Assembly: GCA_019454185.1 (NCBI GenBank)
Contig: CP075368.1
Span: 1,178,001 to 1,242,000, forward strand
DNA length: 64,000 nt
Direction of reading: 5' to 3'
Source: Phycisphaeraceae bacterium
GTDB lineage: Bacteria > Planctomycetota > Phycisphaerae > Phycisphaerales > UBA1924
A program made the translations under genes and the position numbers. Below are positions 41,648-51,213 of the stretch, in pieces. Positions within the stretch are counted from its first letter, which is position 1; the number at the start of each line of letters is the position of its first letter. Below the pieces are notes generated by a model. That model did no database searches and was not told where the DNA came from. It saw nothing but the letters and a program-made list of their open reading frames with translations.

Positions 41648-43894
41648 TCATGGAACGGTGATGGTCACCCACGCGCTGTACGCGGAGAATCTGCCGGGAA
41701 CCTTGGAGCGGACGCGGTAGCGCCACTGTCCGGATCCGGGGGACTCAACGTACGAGGTGGCGTTGGCGGGCTGGACGAGCACAACGTTGTTCGTCCAGGT
41801 CGTTCCGACGCGCTGCTGACGCTGAACGTCGAAGTTTTCTTCAAAGAGTGAGTTGTCGGTCCATGAGAATGTCACGATGCTGCCGGCGCGAACGACGGCG
41901 GGAGAGGACGGCCCGAGCGGGAGGGCATTGGCCCATGCGGTATAGACCGATGAGCCAGCGCTGTTGTTCGCGCGGACGCGGTAGCGCCAGACGCCCTGGC
42001 CGGGTGTGTTGGCGTACGACGTTGAGTTGGCAGGCACGCCCGCGAAGGTTGTTGTGCCGGTCCAAGTCGCATCGACCTTGAATTGGCGCTGGACGGTGAA
42101 CGAGGTTTCGTTGTTCGAGTTGTCGGTCCACGTGAGAAGCGCAGAGCCCGGTGTGGTCTCTGATGCGAGTTGACCGCTGGGAGCATTGGGGATTGTGATA
42201 AGCGGGTTGATGGTGATGGAGCGATTCTGAGAAGCGTTGAGCCCGCCGGAGTCGGTCACGCTGGCGGTGATGGTGTGTGTGCCGACGACAAGATCCGACC
42301 GGGAGATGCTGAAGCCGACGCCGAGGGAGCCCTGGAGATTCGACGTCCAGACGATAGAGGCAGAGAGCACGTTGTTGTCGTCTTCGGCGTCGGTCGCTCC
42401 GGCGACGAAACTGACGGCGTTCCCCTGAGTGAAGGTTGCGCCGTTCGAGGGAGAGATGATGTTGATGGAAGGCGGTGTGTTGCCGACGGTGGCGAGGCAG
42501 CCACGGCCCTGCGCGTATGTGTTGATGGTGTTGCGTTCCTGCAAGCCGAAGAAGGGCGGATTGCCGAGCCCGTTGCAGCCGCCGAGGCCGCTGCACATGA
42601 TGTGGCAGTCGCCGTTCCCGTCGCAGTGGCCGGCACTGAAGTTGTGGCCGATCTCGTGTGCGGTGAGGGCGAGACGCTGATTCGTGTTGGAGGAGAATCG
42701 CGACTGCGAGAGCCCGAAGCCGAAGTTTGTGCAGACGGCACTCAGCCAGGCGATGCCGATGGTGCCCCCGTTGATGTTCTTTCCGGTCATCATGTGGGCG
42801 ATGTCTCTGTGGACTCCGGTCTGGCTCGCGAGCCAGTGATTCCGGAACTCGTTCAGCATGGTTTCGGCGTTTGTCGAGGTGTAGGGATCGCTGGAGTTGG
42901 ATCGGACGATGATCGTGGTGATGACGAACGTGACGTCGCAGTCGCGCTCGTAGGTGATGCGCACGTTGTTGAGTACGCCCTCGATGTCTGCGACCGTGTT
43001 GGGGATCGAGCTGCCATTCAACTGGTAGAACTCGAAGTCTGTGTCGAAGGCGATCTCACACTCTTTGCGGACGCGGCTGTTGCCATCGGGCGCTTCGAGA
43101 GCGTCAACGGCAGGCCCCATCTCATGGTGCAGTGGAGAGCCGCCGCAGAGGCGTCCTTGATCGATGACCTGCCCTGGGGTGTAGACCAGATGGGCGGAAT
43201 CGGGCGCACCGGCGAAGACCTCGCGAAGGGGCTGAACAGTGAATTCGCGTGGGAACGGCCCATCGATTCGGACTTGCGCGGTCAGTCCGTTGTGGAGCGA
43301 TGCGGAGATGATCGAGCCATCTACGCCGTCGAGCACGCCGAGGTAGGTGAGAACAGGCGGGGCGGGTGCCTCGCGGAGCTCGCCCGAGCCATCATCGACA
43401 AGCACCTTGAATGTGGGCGATCTCATGCTGCTTCGGTCGAGCACGGCCAACTCGATGCGGCCATCGAGCATGAGGGGAATCTGAACCGTGTTCGCGCGGG
43501 CCGATGTCTCTTCTACCGAGAAGATCTGGAATCCGCTCAGGCCGAACTCGGCACGCAGGAACTCTTCTGCGTGCTCCGCGGTCTGGATGACGCCGGGGCC
43601 GAGGTTGCGCAGGGTATTGACGGCGAGCTGGCGGTCGTTGGAGCGGATCTGCCAGACGTCTCTTGCGTGGTCCGCGGCAACGAGGGTCGCGCCAGCAGCG
43701 GCGACTGCCATCTGCCGGAGTTCCGCGGGTGCTCCGGGTGCCCAGCGGACAAAGATTGTCTCAAGATCAAAGGCGTCGCCCCGGGCGACCTCGGCGACGG
43801 GCTGAACGCCCGCATTCGGCGTTGGGTTGAGCCCGAGTGCCGTGCCGCACGCGAGCGCGGCGATGCCGCACAATGTCAGATTCCGCAATCTCAT
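41648..43894 (-). CDS. Secreted M12-type zinc metalloprotease with Ig/FN3 domains
   Basis: A 748-aa protein. The signal peptide is MRLRNLTLCGIAALACGTALG. A propeptide-like and then a reprolysin-like catalytic domain follows, with the extended zinc motif HEIGHNFSAGHCD at about residue 412 (HExxHxxGxxH). Downstream lie a Cys-rich piece (HIMCSGLGGCNGLG), one Ig/PKD-like domain (NTPPSINIISPSNGATF, about 475-570) and two related fibronectin-III-like domains (about 575-745) sharing LLTWTDNSNNETSF and FSWTDNSLFEENFDVQRQ. It is likely an extracellular protease degrading proteins in particles. A long antisense frame on the + strand is a shadow. Confidence 0.9.
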   Translation of the reverse strand: MRLRNLTLCGIAALACGTALGLNPTPNAGVQPVAEVARGDAFDLETIFVRWAPGAPAELRQMAVAAAGATLVAADHARDVWQIRSNDRQLAVNTLRNLGPGVIQTAEHAEEFLRAEFGLSGFQIFSVEETSARANTVQIPLMLDGRIELAVLDRSSMRSPTFKVLVDDGSGELREAPAPPVLTYLGVLDGVDGSIISASLHNGLTAQVRIDGPFPREFTVQPLREVFAGAPDSAHLVYTPGQVIDQGRLCGGSPLHHEMGPAVDALEAPDGNSRVRKECEIAFDTDFEFYQLNGSSIPNTVADIEGVLNNVRITYERDCDVTFVITTIIVRSNSSDPYTSTNAETMLNEFRNHWLASQTGVHRDIAHMMTGKNINGGTIGIAWLSAVCTNFGFGLSQSRFSSNTNQRLALTAHEIGHNFSAGHCDGNGDCHIMCSGLGGCNGLGNPPFFGLQERNTINTYAQGRGCLATVGNTPPSINIISPSNGATFTQGNAVSFVAGATDAEDDNNVLSASIVWTSNLQGSLGVGFSISRSDLVVGTHTITASVTDSGGLNASQNRSITINPLITIPNAPSGQLASETTPGSALLTWTDNSNNETSFTVQRQFKVDATWTGTTTFAGVPANSTSYANTPGQGVWRYRVRANNSAGSSVYTAWANALPLGPSSPAVVRAGSIVTFSWTDNSLFEENFDVQRQQRVGTTWTNNVVLVQPANATSYVESPGSGQWRYRVRSKVPGRFSAYSAWVTITVP

Positions 43895-44153
43895 GCTTTC
43901 TACCCCTTCTTGTTCTGAACTGACCCATCAGCAGGTACGAAACCCTCCGAGCAGGCCACCCCTTCGGTCATGTGTCGATGCTTCGTGGTTCATCGGACGA
44001 ATGCACTCCAGGGGGGCGCAACCCAAGAAACGAGTCAGGTAGGGAGAATACCGGATCAGAGAGGATGGTTGCAAGAGGCAATCTGGGGAAGTTGTCGATG
44101 TCTAGTCGGGATCGGTTTGGCATCTGGGCACCATGAAACTACCCTGTGTCACC

Positions 44154-44960
44154 ATGAACCGAGTAGCTGAGGTGTTTCGGGGGCTTCGAGAGTCGAACCA
44201 GAAGGCGATCATGCCATTTCTTGTGGCTGGCGATCCCAGCGTGGATTCGCTGCCCGGTGTGTTGAGGGGATGCGAGCGTGGCGGCGCGTCCGTGATCGAG
44301 GTCGGGATTCCGTTCTCTGATCCGATCGCGGATGGTCCGGTGATCGCGGCGGCGATGCATCGTGCCTTGCAGCGGGGGATGACACCGGCGACGGTCTTCG
44401 AACAGATCGCCGGCGTTCGTGCAGAGATCCGTGCCGCGATCGTCGTGATGGTGAGCGTTTCGATCGTCACGCGACTGGGGGGGAGCGAGCGGTTTGTTCG
44501 TCAAGCAGCTGAGGCGGGGGTCGATGGATTCATCTTCCCTGACGCGCCTCTGGAGGAGAGCGAGCAGCTTCTCGGCGCGGCACGTGATGCGGGTGTCGCG
44601 GTGTCGCTCCTGGTGTCACCGACGACCAGGCCCGAGCGGCTGGCGCAGATCGCTCAGGCGTGCACGGGCTTTGTGTATGTGCTGGCGCGAGCGGGACTGA
44701 CCGGCGAACGGAGCGATGCGCCCAGTGTGGGAGGCGTTGTCGGCGCGGTGCGTCGGGCGACGCCGACGCCCGTGGTGTGTGGGTTTGGCGTGAGCACCGC
44801 CGACCATGTGCGCGAGGTGTCGCGTCATGCCGATGGTGTGATCGTGGGGAGTGCGATTGTTCGGCGGCTTGCGGAGATTGAGTCGGCGGGTGAGTCTGTT
44901 GAGATGGCGTGCGAGCGCCTGGTGCGGGAGTTCGCGAGCGGCCTTGAACGCGGCATCTGA
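44154..44960 (+). CDS. trpA: Tryptophan synthase alpha subunit
   Basis: A 268-aa TIM barrel releasing indole from indole-3-glycerol phosphate. Catalytic residues: Glu in VIEVGIPFSDPIADGP and Asp in the same loop; phosphate binding in GFGVSTADHV and VIVGSAIV. ATG 44154 (MNRVAEVFRGL) aligns with the usual TrpA start; an ATG 21 bases earlier adds MKLPCVT. trpB is not adjacent, so it is presumably elsewhere. One weak oddity is SIVTRLGGSERF at the loop that in other TrpA is NPI/YxxG, but family membership is clear. Confidence 0.93.
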   Translation: MNRVAEVFRGLRESNQKAIMPFLVAGDPSVDSLPGVLRGCERGGASVIEVGIPFSDPIADGPVIAAAMHRALQRGMTPATVFEQIAGVRAEIRAAIVVMVSVSIVTRLGGSERFVRQAAEAGVDGFIFPDAPLEESEQLLGAARDAGVAVSLLVSPTTRPERLAQIAQACTGFVYVLARAGLTGERSDAPSVGGVVGAVRRATPTPVVCGFGVSTADHVREVSRHADGVIVGSAIVRRLAEIESAGESVEMACERLVREFASGLERGI

Positions 44961-44965
44961 GCGGC

Positions 44966-45001
44966 ATAAATATCCTTTGCATGCACATACATATGCATCG
45001 T
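44966..45001 (+). promoter_or_regulatory. AT-rich palindromic element upstream of glnN
   Basis: In the 216-base gap between trpA and glnN, CATAAATATCC is followed by TGCATGCA (44978-44985, self-palindromic) and ATATGCAT (44991-44998). It is the only AT-rich patch nearby, about 180 bases before the glnN start, and may be a promoter or binding site for a nitrogen regulator. The rest of the gap is GC-rich with no gene. Confidence 0.4.
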
Positions 45002-45176
45002 TTTGAGTTCGTCGTGTGCGTTTGTGCGTGCTCGACGGGATACCATCCGGCGTTCCCGCACGGGGCGAGTGCCGCGATTGCCGGGCTGGATCGGACGCTG
45101 TCGGCGGTGCGGGCCGCCGGTGGCGCTCGCTGATCACCGGGATCCTGCGTCGTGCCCTGCGGGCAGGAGATATCGA

Positions 45177-47366
45177 ATGGATCACGGAGTCTTGACGCAC
45201 GGACGGGCTGGTCATTCATCGAACGGGCACGCGGGCGCGGAGCACTCGGCGCGATCCGTGGAATCGCTGTATGCGAGCGACGTGTTTACTGATCGCGTGA
45301 TGCAGCAGCGGCTGCCGAAGGATGTGTTCAAGCGGATCCAGAGGACGATCACGCATGGCGAGCCGCTGGATGCGCGTCTCGCGGACGTGGTGGCTGCGGC
45401 GATGCGTGACTGGGCGATCGAGAGCGGGGCGACGCACTACACGCACTGGTTCCAGCCGCTGACTGGCCAGACGGCGGAGAAGCACGACGCGTTCCTTTCG
45501 CCTGATGGGCGGGGCGGCGCGATCAGCGAGTTCACCGGCTCGATGCTGGTGCAAGGCGAGCCGGACGCGTCGAGCTTCCCCTCGGGGGGGCTGCGCACGA
45601 CGTTCGAGGCGCGTGGCTACACCGCGTGGGACTGCACGAGCCCGGTGTTCCTGGTGCGGAGCGCGGGGACGGTGACGCTGGTGATCCCGACGGCGTTTGT
45701 TTCGTGGAACGGGGAGGCGCTCGACAAGAAGACCCCACTGCTGCGTTCGATGCAGGCGGTTGCGGCGCAGGCGATGCGGATCCTCAAGATCTTCGGCACT
45801 GACACCGGCGTCACGAGCGTGACCCCCACGATCGGCGCGGAGCAGGAGTACTTCCTCATCGATCGCGAGCTGTATTTCAAGCGGCCCGATCTGCTCTCGT
45901 GCGATCGGACACTGGTCGGCGCGAGGCCTCCGAAGGGGCAGCAGCTTGAGGACCACTATTTCGGGTCGATCCCGGTTCGCGCGCTGTCGTTCATGACCGA
46001 GGTCGAGCGCGAGCTTGTGCGCGTCGGGGTGCCGGTCAAGACGAGGCACAACGAGGTTGCGCCCGGCCAGTTCGAGGTCGCGTGCCACTTTGAAACGGCG
46101 AACATCGCCTGCGATCACCAGATGTTGGTGATGGAGACGCTGCGCCGTGTGGCGACACGCCACGGCCTTCAGTGCGTGATGCACGAGAAGCCGTTCGCGG
46201 GCGTGAACGGTTCGGGCAAGCACGTGAACTGGTCGCTGGCCACGGATACGGGGGTGAATCTCCTCGATCCTCGCGACGACACGCACACGAACATGCAGTT
46301 CCTCGTCTTCCTTTGCGCCATGATCCGAGCGGTTGACATGCACGCGGACATGCTCCGAGCGTCGATCGCTTCGGCGAACAACGACCATCGACTGGGTGCG
46401 AACGAGGCCCCGCCGGCGATTATCTCGATCTTCCTCGGGGACATGCTGATGGACATCATCGAGCAGGTCGAGTCCGGCAAGGCGAAGAAGACGATCAAGG
46501 GCGGGACACTGGATCTGGGCGCGAACACGCTCCCGCAGATTCCCCGCCATTCCGGCGACAGGAACCGGACATCGCCGTTCGCCTTCACGGGGAACAAGTT
46601 CGAGTTCCGGGCGGTCGGTTCTTCGGCGTCGATCGCGTGGCCGATCACGGTGTTGAACGCGATTGTTGCCGAGTCGCTGGACTATGTGGCCTCTGAGCTG
46701 GAGCGGGCGGTCGGCTCTCGCCCGACCGAGGCCCGGTTGCAGCAGGCCGTCCGCACGCTGCTCCAGAAGATGGTTCGGCAGCACAAGCGGGTGATCTTCA
46801 ACGGGGACGGCTACTCGAAGGCATGGCACGATGAGGCGGCGAAGCGCGGTCTACCGAACCTCAAGGACACCGTCGAGGCGTTGCCCGCGATGCGGTCGAA
46901 GAAGGCCGTGGACGTGATGAAGCGGTTCGGCATTCTGAGCAAGGTCGAGCTGGAGAGCCGCTATCACATCTTCCTCGAGAAGTTTGTGAAGCAGGTGACG
47001 ATCGAGGCGGAGACGCTCGCGCAGATCGCGCGGACGCAGGTGCTGCCGACGGCGATCCGCCAGCAGACCGAGTTCGCCGAGTCTGTGACGGCGACCGAGG
47101 CCGCGGATGTGCCGGCGACGAGTGTGCGTGAGATGCTCGAGATCTACGCGGATCTCATCGGTCGATTCCGGACGCAGACGATCTCTCTCGAGTCGCTGCT
47201 TTCAGAGGAGCACCACGACGATCCCGTCAAGCACGCCCACTTCATCAAGACCAAGGTTCGTCCGGTCATGAACGCGGTTCGGGATCTTGCGGACGAGCTG
47301 GAGAGACGCACAAGCGCGGATCTCTGGCCCCTCCCGACCTATCGCGAGATGCTGCTGTTGAAGTAG
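45177..47366 (+). CDS. glnN: Glutamine synthetase type III
   Basis: A 729-aa GSIII enzyme forming glutamine from glutamate, ammonia and ATP. Start ATG 45177 has AGGAGA 6 bases upstream; the frame open to 45003 is not needed. Features: [30 protein letters not shown] (GSIII-specific N-terminal part), [13 protein letters not shown] (metal Glu), [13 protein letters not shown], and [12 protein letters not shown]. Length matches GSIII (about 700-730) rather than type I (470). The hut pathway upstream releases glutamate and ammonia, so the two loci form a nitrogen theme. No adenylylation site of the GSI kind is expected. Confidence 0.95.
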   Translation: MDHGVLTHGRAGHSSNGHAGAEHSARSVESLYASDVFTDRVMQQRLPKDVFKRIQRTITHGEPLDARLADVVAAAMRDWAIESGATHYTHWFQPLTGQTAEKHDAFLSPDGRGGAISEFTGSMLVQGEPDASSFPSGGLRTTFEARGYTAWDCTSPVFLVRSAGTVTLVIPTAFVSWNGEALDKKTPLLRSMQAVAAQAMRILKIFGTDTGVTSVTPTIGAEQEYFLIDRELYFKRPDLLSCDRTLVGARPPKGQQLEDHYFGSIPVRALSFMTEVERELVRVGVPVKTRHNEVAPGQFEVACHFETANIACDHQMLVMETLRRVATRHGLQCVMHEKPFAGVNGSGKHVNWSLATDTGVNLLDPRDDTHTNMQFLVFLCAMIRAVDMHADMLRASIASANNDHRLGANEAPPAIISIFLGDMLMDIIEQVESGKAKKTIKGGTLDLGANTLPQIPRHSGDRNRTSPFAFTGNKFEFRAVGSSASIAWPITVLNAIVAESLDYVASELERAVGSRPTEARLQQAVRTLLQKMVRQHKRVIFNGDGYSKAWHDEAAKRGLPNLKDTVEALPAMRSKKAVDVMKRFGILSKVELESRYHIFLEKFVKQVTIEAETLAQIARTQVLPTAIRQQTEFAESVTATEAADVPATSVREMLEIYADLIGRFRTQTISLESLLSEEHHDDPVKHAHFIKTKVRPVMNAVRDLADELERRTSADLWPLPTYREMLLLK

Positions 47367-47375
47367 AATACCGGG

Positions 47376-47401
47376 CCGGTCCGGGCGAAGGCCCGGACCG
47401 G
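47376..47401 (+). terminator. Strong hairpin between glnN and tRNA-Ile2
   Basis: CCGGTCCGGGC pairs perfectly with GCCCGGACCGG (11 bp), loop GAAG. It starts 10 bases after the glnN stop. There is no U-run after it, so it may be an incomplete terminator or an mRNA 3' stabiliser/processing hairpin just before the tRNA. Confidence 0.6.
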
Positions 47402-47407
47402 ACGTTC

Positions 47408-47480
47408 GGCCCTGTAGCTCAGCGGTAAGAGCAGGCGACTCATAATCGCTTGGTCCTCGGTTCGAATCCGAGCGGGGCCA
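47408..47480 (+). tRNA. tRNA-Ile2 (anticodon CAU, lysidine-modified)
   Basis: 73 nt: acceptor GGCCCTG/CGGGGCC with discriminator A; anticodon loop CTCATAA. A CAU anticodon may be Met or Ile2, but the segment AGAGCAGGCGACTCATAATC and the following GCTTGGTC match the Escherichia coli tRNA-Ile2 arm rather than elongator Met, so I call it the tRNA that reads AUA after TilS converts C34 to lysidine. No encoded CCA. Confidence 0.85.
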
Positions 47481-47539
47481 TTTGCCGGTGCGGGTGGCGA
47501 GTTCCCTGCGCGGCGTGCCGGTTTCGCTTATCATTGGCG

Positions 47540-48019
47540 ATGCGTTCGACACGGCAGAGAGGTGCGATACTGCGGACACTCGAGAGATCGGGGCGCCCGC
47601 TCAGCGCGGCGGAGGTGCTGACTCTCGCGAGGACAGAGGTTCCGGGACTGGGTCTGGCCACGGTCTATCGCACGATCGACTCGCTGGTCGCGTCGGGGGC
47701 GATCGCCTGTGTCGAGATTCCCGGGAAGTCCCCACGGTTCGAGATCGCGGGCAAAGACCACCATCACCATTTCTTGTGCAAGGCGTGCCATAAGGTGTTT
47801 GAGGTTCATGGGTGCCCGGGGAACATCGATGCGCATGTGCCGCGCGGGTTCGTCCTTGAGGGGCATGAGTTGACGTTGTTCGGCCTGTGCGGCACGTGTG
47901 CCGAGGGTCGGGCGGAGACGGCTACTCCGCTGGTTGCGAAGGCGCGGAGGGCGAAAGCCGCTCGGAAGGGTGCATCGGAGACGCGGCGATCCGGCCGCAC
48001 GAGAAGGAAGGACGCGTGA
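47540..48019 (+). CDS. Fur-family transcriptional regulator
   Basis: A 159-aa metalloregulator. The winged-helix N-terminus runs MRSTRQRGAILRTLERSGRPLSAAEVL, with the recognition helix in LGLATVYRTIDSLV. The dimerisation/metal domain has the His cluster KDHHHHFLCKACHKVFEV (metal site 2) and the structural zinc pairs CKAC and CGTC. The tail after CGTC is long, basic and Lys/Arg/Ala-rich. Metal specificity (Fe, Zn or Mn) cannot be told. A longer frame from 47450 overlaps the tRNA and is not coding. Stop overlaps the next ATG by one base (TGATG). Confidence 0.9.
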   Translation: MRSTRQRGAILRTLERSGRPLSAAEVLTLARTEVPGLGLATVYRTIDSLVASGAIACVEIPGKSPRFEIAGKDHHHHFLCKACHKVFEVHGCPGNIDAHVPRGFVLEGHELTLFGLCGTCAEGRAETATPLVAKARRAKAARKGASETRRSGRTRRKDA

Positions 48020-48663
48020 TGCGATTGTTGTGTCTGGCTGCGGTGCTTGTGATGGCTGGATCTCTGGTGTGCGGCTGCGCGAACAGGCCGGGAAAGACAC
48101 AGTCCGGCTTCCTTTCGAACTACGACGATCTGGTTCGTGTGAGCGATGCGGAGTTTGCGCGGATCGATGCGGAGGCCCTTGCCACTCTCGATTCGTTGTA
48201 CATCGAAGAGGTGCGGCTGATGGTCAGCACGACGCCGGATGGCTCCCCGATCTCCGAGAAGAGTGCGCAGGAGCTCACTGATCACGTCAGAGTGGCTCTT
48301 GCGAAGTCGTTCGCGTCGGAGTATCGAATCGCGGATGGCCCGGGTGAAGGGGTTGGGCGGCTGCGTGTCGCGATCACCGAGGTGAAGAAGCCGGCGACGC
48401 TCCTGAATCTGCATCCGGCGAGCAAGATCACCGGCGCTGGTCTGGGTGGCGCGACCATCGAGAGCGAGATTCTGGATGATCGCGGGACGCAGATTGCGGC
48501 GCTCATTGAGCCGCGGAAGGGCGATCAGTTCGAGTTGGATACATTCGCCGAATTCGAGGATGCGATGGATGCCATCGATGCATGGGCCGAAGCGATGCGG
48601 AGGCGTCTCGATAGTGCGCGTGGCAAGGCGACTACACGCGAGCATCCATCGCGCGAGAGATAA
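48019..48663 (+). CDS. DUF3313-like lipoprotein
   Basis: A 214-aa protein with a lipoprotein signal: MRLLCLAAVLVMAGSLVCGC, Cys20 being the likely lipidated residue (V-C-G-C lipobox). The mature part reads SGFLSNYDDLVRVSD, then RVAITEVKKPATLLNLHP and GLGGATIESEILDDRGTQIAAL, which recalls DUF3313 outer-membrane lipoproteins. The start overlaps the Fur-family stop (TGATG), suggesting the regulator and lipoprotein are co-expressed. Role unknown; envelope or metal stress is a guess from the neighbour. Confidence 0.78.
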   Translation: MRLLCLAAVLVMAGSLVCGCANRPGKTQSGFLSNYDDLVRVSDAEFARIDAEALATLDSLYIEEVRLMVSTTPDGSPISEKSAQELTDHVRVALAKSFASEYRIADGPGEGVGRLRVAITEVKKPATLLNLHPASKITGAGLGGATIESEILDDRGTQIAALIEPRKGDQFELDTFAEFEDAMDAIDAWAEAMRRRLDSARGKATTREHPSRER

Positions 48664-48680
48664 GCACTCGCAAACACGCG

Positions 48681-48766
48681 GGGCCCGTGGCGGAATCGGC
48701 AGACGCAGGGGACTTAAAATCCCCCGCCCCTTACGGGGCGTGAGGGTTCGACCCCCTCCGGGCCCA
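48681..48766 (+). tRNA. tRNA-Leu (anticodon UAA)
   Basis: 86 nt with a long variable arm: acceptor GGGCCCG/CGGGCCC, discriminator A, anticodon stem GGGGA/TCCCC with loop CTTAAAA (UAA), variable arm GCCCCTTACGGGGC, T arm GGGTTCGACCCC. It is convergent with the secretion operon ending at 48776. Confidence 0.95.
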
Positions 48767-48775
48767 TTGAGATCA

Positions 48776-50020
48776 TTAGTCGCCGACAACGCGGGCGAGC
48801 GTATCGGCTTTCAGCCGCATGTTGTAGCGGCTTATGAAGCCACGAGCCGGCAGGGTGGCGTAACTCCCATCGAACGTGATGTTGACGGTTCCGGCGAAGG
48901 CGATATCGTCGGCCGCGATCAGCGGCCCGGTGACGGCTGAGTTCTCACGTGCCGCGATGTCGTCCGAGGCGTAGACGAGACCGTGCAGTTGCGAGGGATA
49001 TGTGTCCACCCTGTCGTTGTCGGACTGTCCGTTGTATGGCGCGGTGCTGGGATTGAAGTTGGTGTTGTGGGTGACCTCGGAGAGTGCGGTCGTCGTGAGC
49101 TCGATCGCGATTCGCCCCTTGACCAGGAGTGCAGGCATGCGGCCTTCGGCTGGCTTCCAGTTCACAGACTGATCTACCTTTGACGACGTGCCCGAGTTCA
49201 GGAGCACGAGTGTGCCCTCGATTCGGCAGTTCCGGATGCGTATGTTGGCTCCGGCGCAGTCGATCACGTAGATCCCGAGAGGATTGGTCGCGCCGAACGG
49301 ATTGTGGTTCGGCGCGAGAACCACCCGTTCGAGGATTCCGGAGGGGAGTGAAGCGAAACTGATCGTGGTTCCATTTGCAGCGTACCAGTCGAAGACTGTG
49401 GCGGGGTCGGGGTGCTGTCGCGTGCCGGAGGTCGGATAGATCGCGCGTCTGTACGTCGATCCAGAGATCGTCGACCCGGCGTACACACGGGCGTAGACAT
49501 TTGCGAACAGCGCGGTTGACGCGCCGTTCGCGGCGACGGCCTCGGTCGCGTTGAGCGTTCCATTGAAGCCGATCGCGTCTCCGGCCGAGGCGCTGTAGTT
49601 GAGTGAGTCCATCGCCACGGGTACCGGCGTGAACGTGGCGGTGATGACCTGCCTCGCCTTGCCGAACCGGGCCTCGCTGATCAAGGTGATGTCGTCTTCG
49701 GGGTCATCGGTCGCGCTGCCGTCGGGGTCGCTCGCGGTGACGGTGACAGTTCCATCCAGCAGCGGAGCGTCATTCATCCAGACGCCGAGGCCACGGAGTG
49801 TTCTCCACGATTGATCGGACTGGAGATACGCGACGGAGAGTTCCAGCCCCGCCTGCGCGATCTGGTGGGCGCGTTCGATCTCCCACGCTCGCGAGAGGCG
49901 GTCGCGCCGGACCTTGTGGACCATCGTGCCCGTCACGCCGATCGATACCGTCACGAGCACGGCGACGAGCACGAGCAGGTACGCGGTGGCGCGGCGTTGG
50001 TTGTATGAGTCCATGCTCAT
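48776..50020 (-). CDS. PilX-like minor pilus/secretion component
   Basis: A 414-aa protein from ATG 50020, which overlaps the upstream stop by 4 bases. After RRATA it has one hydrophobic helix (YLLVLVAVLVTVSIGVTGTM) like PilX/GspK N-termini, then a long Asn/Ser/Thr-rich exposed domain (LNYSASAGDAIGFNGTLNAT, and a beta-helix-like IDCAGANIRIRNCRIEGTL). It lacks a clear prepilin cleavage motif, as do many PilX/GspK-like proteins in this phylum. It is the last gene of the 13-gene operon. Confidence 0.75.
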   Translation of the reverse strand: MSMDSYNQRRATAYLLVLVAVLVTVSIGVTGTMVHKVRRDRLSRAWEIERAHQIAQAGLELSVAYLQSDQSWRTLRGLGVWMNDAPLLDGTVTVTASDPDGSATDDPEDDITLISEARFGKARQVITATFTPVPVAMDSLNYSASAGDAIGFNGTLNATEAVAANGASTALFANVYARVYAGSTISGSTYRRAIYPTSGTRQHPDPATVFDWYAANGTTISFASLPSGILERVVLAPNHNPFGATNPLGIYVIDCAGANIRIRNCRIEGTLVLLNSGTSSKVDQSVNWKPAEGRMPALLVKGRIAIELTTTALSEVTHNTNFNPSTAPYNGQSDNDRVDTYPSQLHGLVYASDDIAARENSAVTGPLIAADDIAFAGTVNITFDGSYATLPARGFISRYNMRLKADTLARVVGD

Positions 50021-50670
50021 CCCCCCAGGAGTCCGCCGAGGGCACTTACCGTGCCGCCCACGACACCGGTCAAGCCCGTGATCGCGTTGCCGGTGGAGTC
50101 CACGATATCGACAAGCACGCCGTCGCTTGTGACGCCGACGGGTGCGGCGGCTGTGAAGATACCGGTTCTTGCATCGTCCCACGCGCCGGTTCGGATAGCC
50201 GTCTGGCTGGCGACGACCTTGCCTTTGTAGGAAGCAGTGACGGTGACTCGTTTCACCCGCGAGTCGTATGAGACGACGACGCCGTTGGGGTTCGCGAGAC
50301 TCACGCGCTCGACTCGTATGCCGACCTGCCATCCGACGAGATCATCGCGAACGGACCCGTCGTAGTCGAGTGGCGGGGTCTCAGTCCAGTTGTGGAAGTC
50401 ATCGACATCGTTGAAGCCGGATCTGGAGGTGACGGAGCTCTCAGAGGCATTGCGACCGAACGAGCCGATGAGGCCCGGCTGCTCGAAGTTGGTTGCGAGA
50501 ACATCGGCCATGACCTCGGCGACGAGAGCGTCTCCGGTCGCCCGAGTTGTGGCGTGGGCTTCCGCGCGTGCCGCAGCGCCGACGACGCTGAGTGCCGCGA
50601 GCAACGCGCCTGACGCGAGGACCAGCGCGAGCATGGCTTCCACCAGACTGAAGCCCCTGCGAGTGGGCAT
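50017..50670 (-). CDS. Minor pseudopilin (PilV/GspI-like)
   Basis: A 217-aa protein with a canonical type IV prepilin leader: MPTRRG then FSLVEAMLALVLASGALLAA, with Gly before the cut and Glu at +5. The rest is an exported domain ending in a Gly/Val/Leu-rich tail (VVGGTVSALGGLLGG). Its stop overlaps the PilX-like start (ATGA). It is the only pseudopilin of this cluster with Gly at -1. Confidence 0.85.
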   Translation of the reverse strand: MPTRRGFSLVEAMLALVLASGALLAALSVVGAAARAEAHATTRATGDALVAEVMADVLATNFEQPGLIGSFGRNASESSVTSRSGFNDVDDFHNWTETPPLDYDGSVRDDLVGWQVGIRVERVSLANPNGVVVSYDSRVKRVTVTASYKGKVVASQTAIRTGAWDDARTGIFTAAAPVGVTSDGVLVDIVDSTGNAITGLTGVVGGTVSALGGLLGG

Positions 50671-50685
50671 GAGCGGGGCCTCCTG

Positions 50686-51213
50686 TTACGGTGCGACGGG
50701 AAGTGCAAGGCATCGGAACGTGCGCCGGTGGTGCACGCCGTCGGATGTTCGCATGGTGAACGTGATCGATCTGACAATCTCGATCGATTGCCCATTGTCG
50801 CTGATCTGGCTCGCAATCTCATCGAACTCCGCGTCGAGAATGCCGCTGTAGGCGACGGAGAGCGTGCCTGCCGCAAGCCGGAGAAGACTTCCTCCATCAT
50901 TCTCGTCGAACGCGTAGGCGATCTCGTCCGCAACCGTATCGCCATCGAGATCGGTGCTGACGACGGAGATGAAGTCGTCATCGAGAGCGAGGATCTCGCG
51001 TGCGTGGCTGATGTCCAGGGCCATCTGAGCCATGAGATCTGCGATCGCGACCGATGTCGCCGACCCGCTGTCGCTTCGGGGAGACGATCTCGCAGCGACC
51101 ATGATCACTGAAGAGACGGTCGCGCCGACGATCGCGATGATCGTGGTCGCAAGCGCGACCTCGATGAGCGTGAAGGCGCGGCTGATTCTGACGTCTCGAT
51201 GAGTACGGATCAT
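50686..51213 (-). CDS. Minor pseudopilin (PilW/GspJ-like)
   Basis: A 175-aa prepilin-type protein: leader MIRTHRDVRISRA, then FTLIEVALATTIIAIVGATV, with Ala at -1 and Glu at +5. The C-terminal half (ILALDDDFISVVSTDLDGD) is acidic. Its ATG overlaps the preceding stop (51210-51213), 2-3 bases after a run of 12 G in that gene. Confidence 0.83.
   Translation of the reverse strand: MIRTHRDVRISRAFTLIEVALATTIIAIVGATVSSVIMVAARSSPRSDSGSATSVAIADLMAQMALDISHAREILALDDDFISVVSTDLDGDTVADEIAYAFDENDGGSLLRLAAGTLSVAYSGILDAEFDEIASQISDNGQSIEIVRSITFTMRTSDGVHHRRTFRCLALPVAP

Noticed and set aside
42170..43918. 582-aa open frame on the + strand, opposite the metalloprotease
   Set aside because: Acidic low-complexity shadow; the minus-strand protease has a signal peptide and zinc motif.
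45216..46829. 537-aa frame opposite glutamine synthetase
   Set aside because: Arg/His-rich shadow of a fully conserved glnN.
47408..47480. Calling the CAU tRNA as elongator tRNA-Met
   Set aside because: The anticodon and variable region match tRNA-Ile2 of Escherichia coli much better than tRNA-Met.
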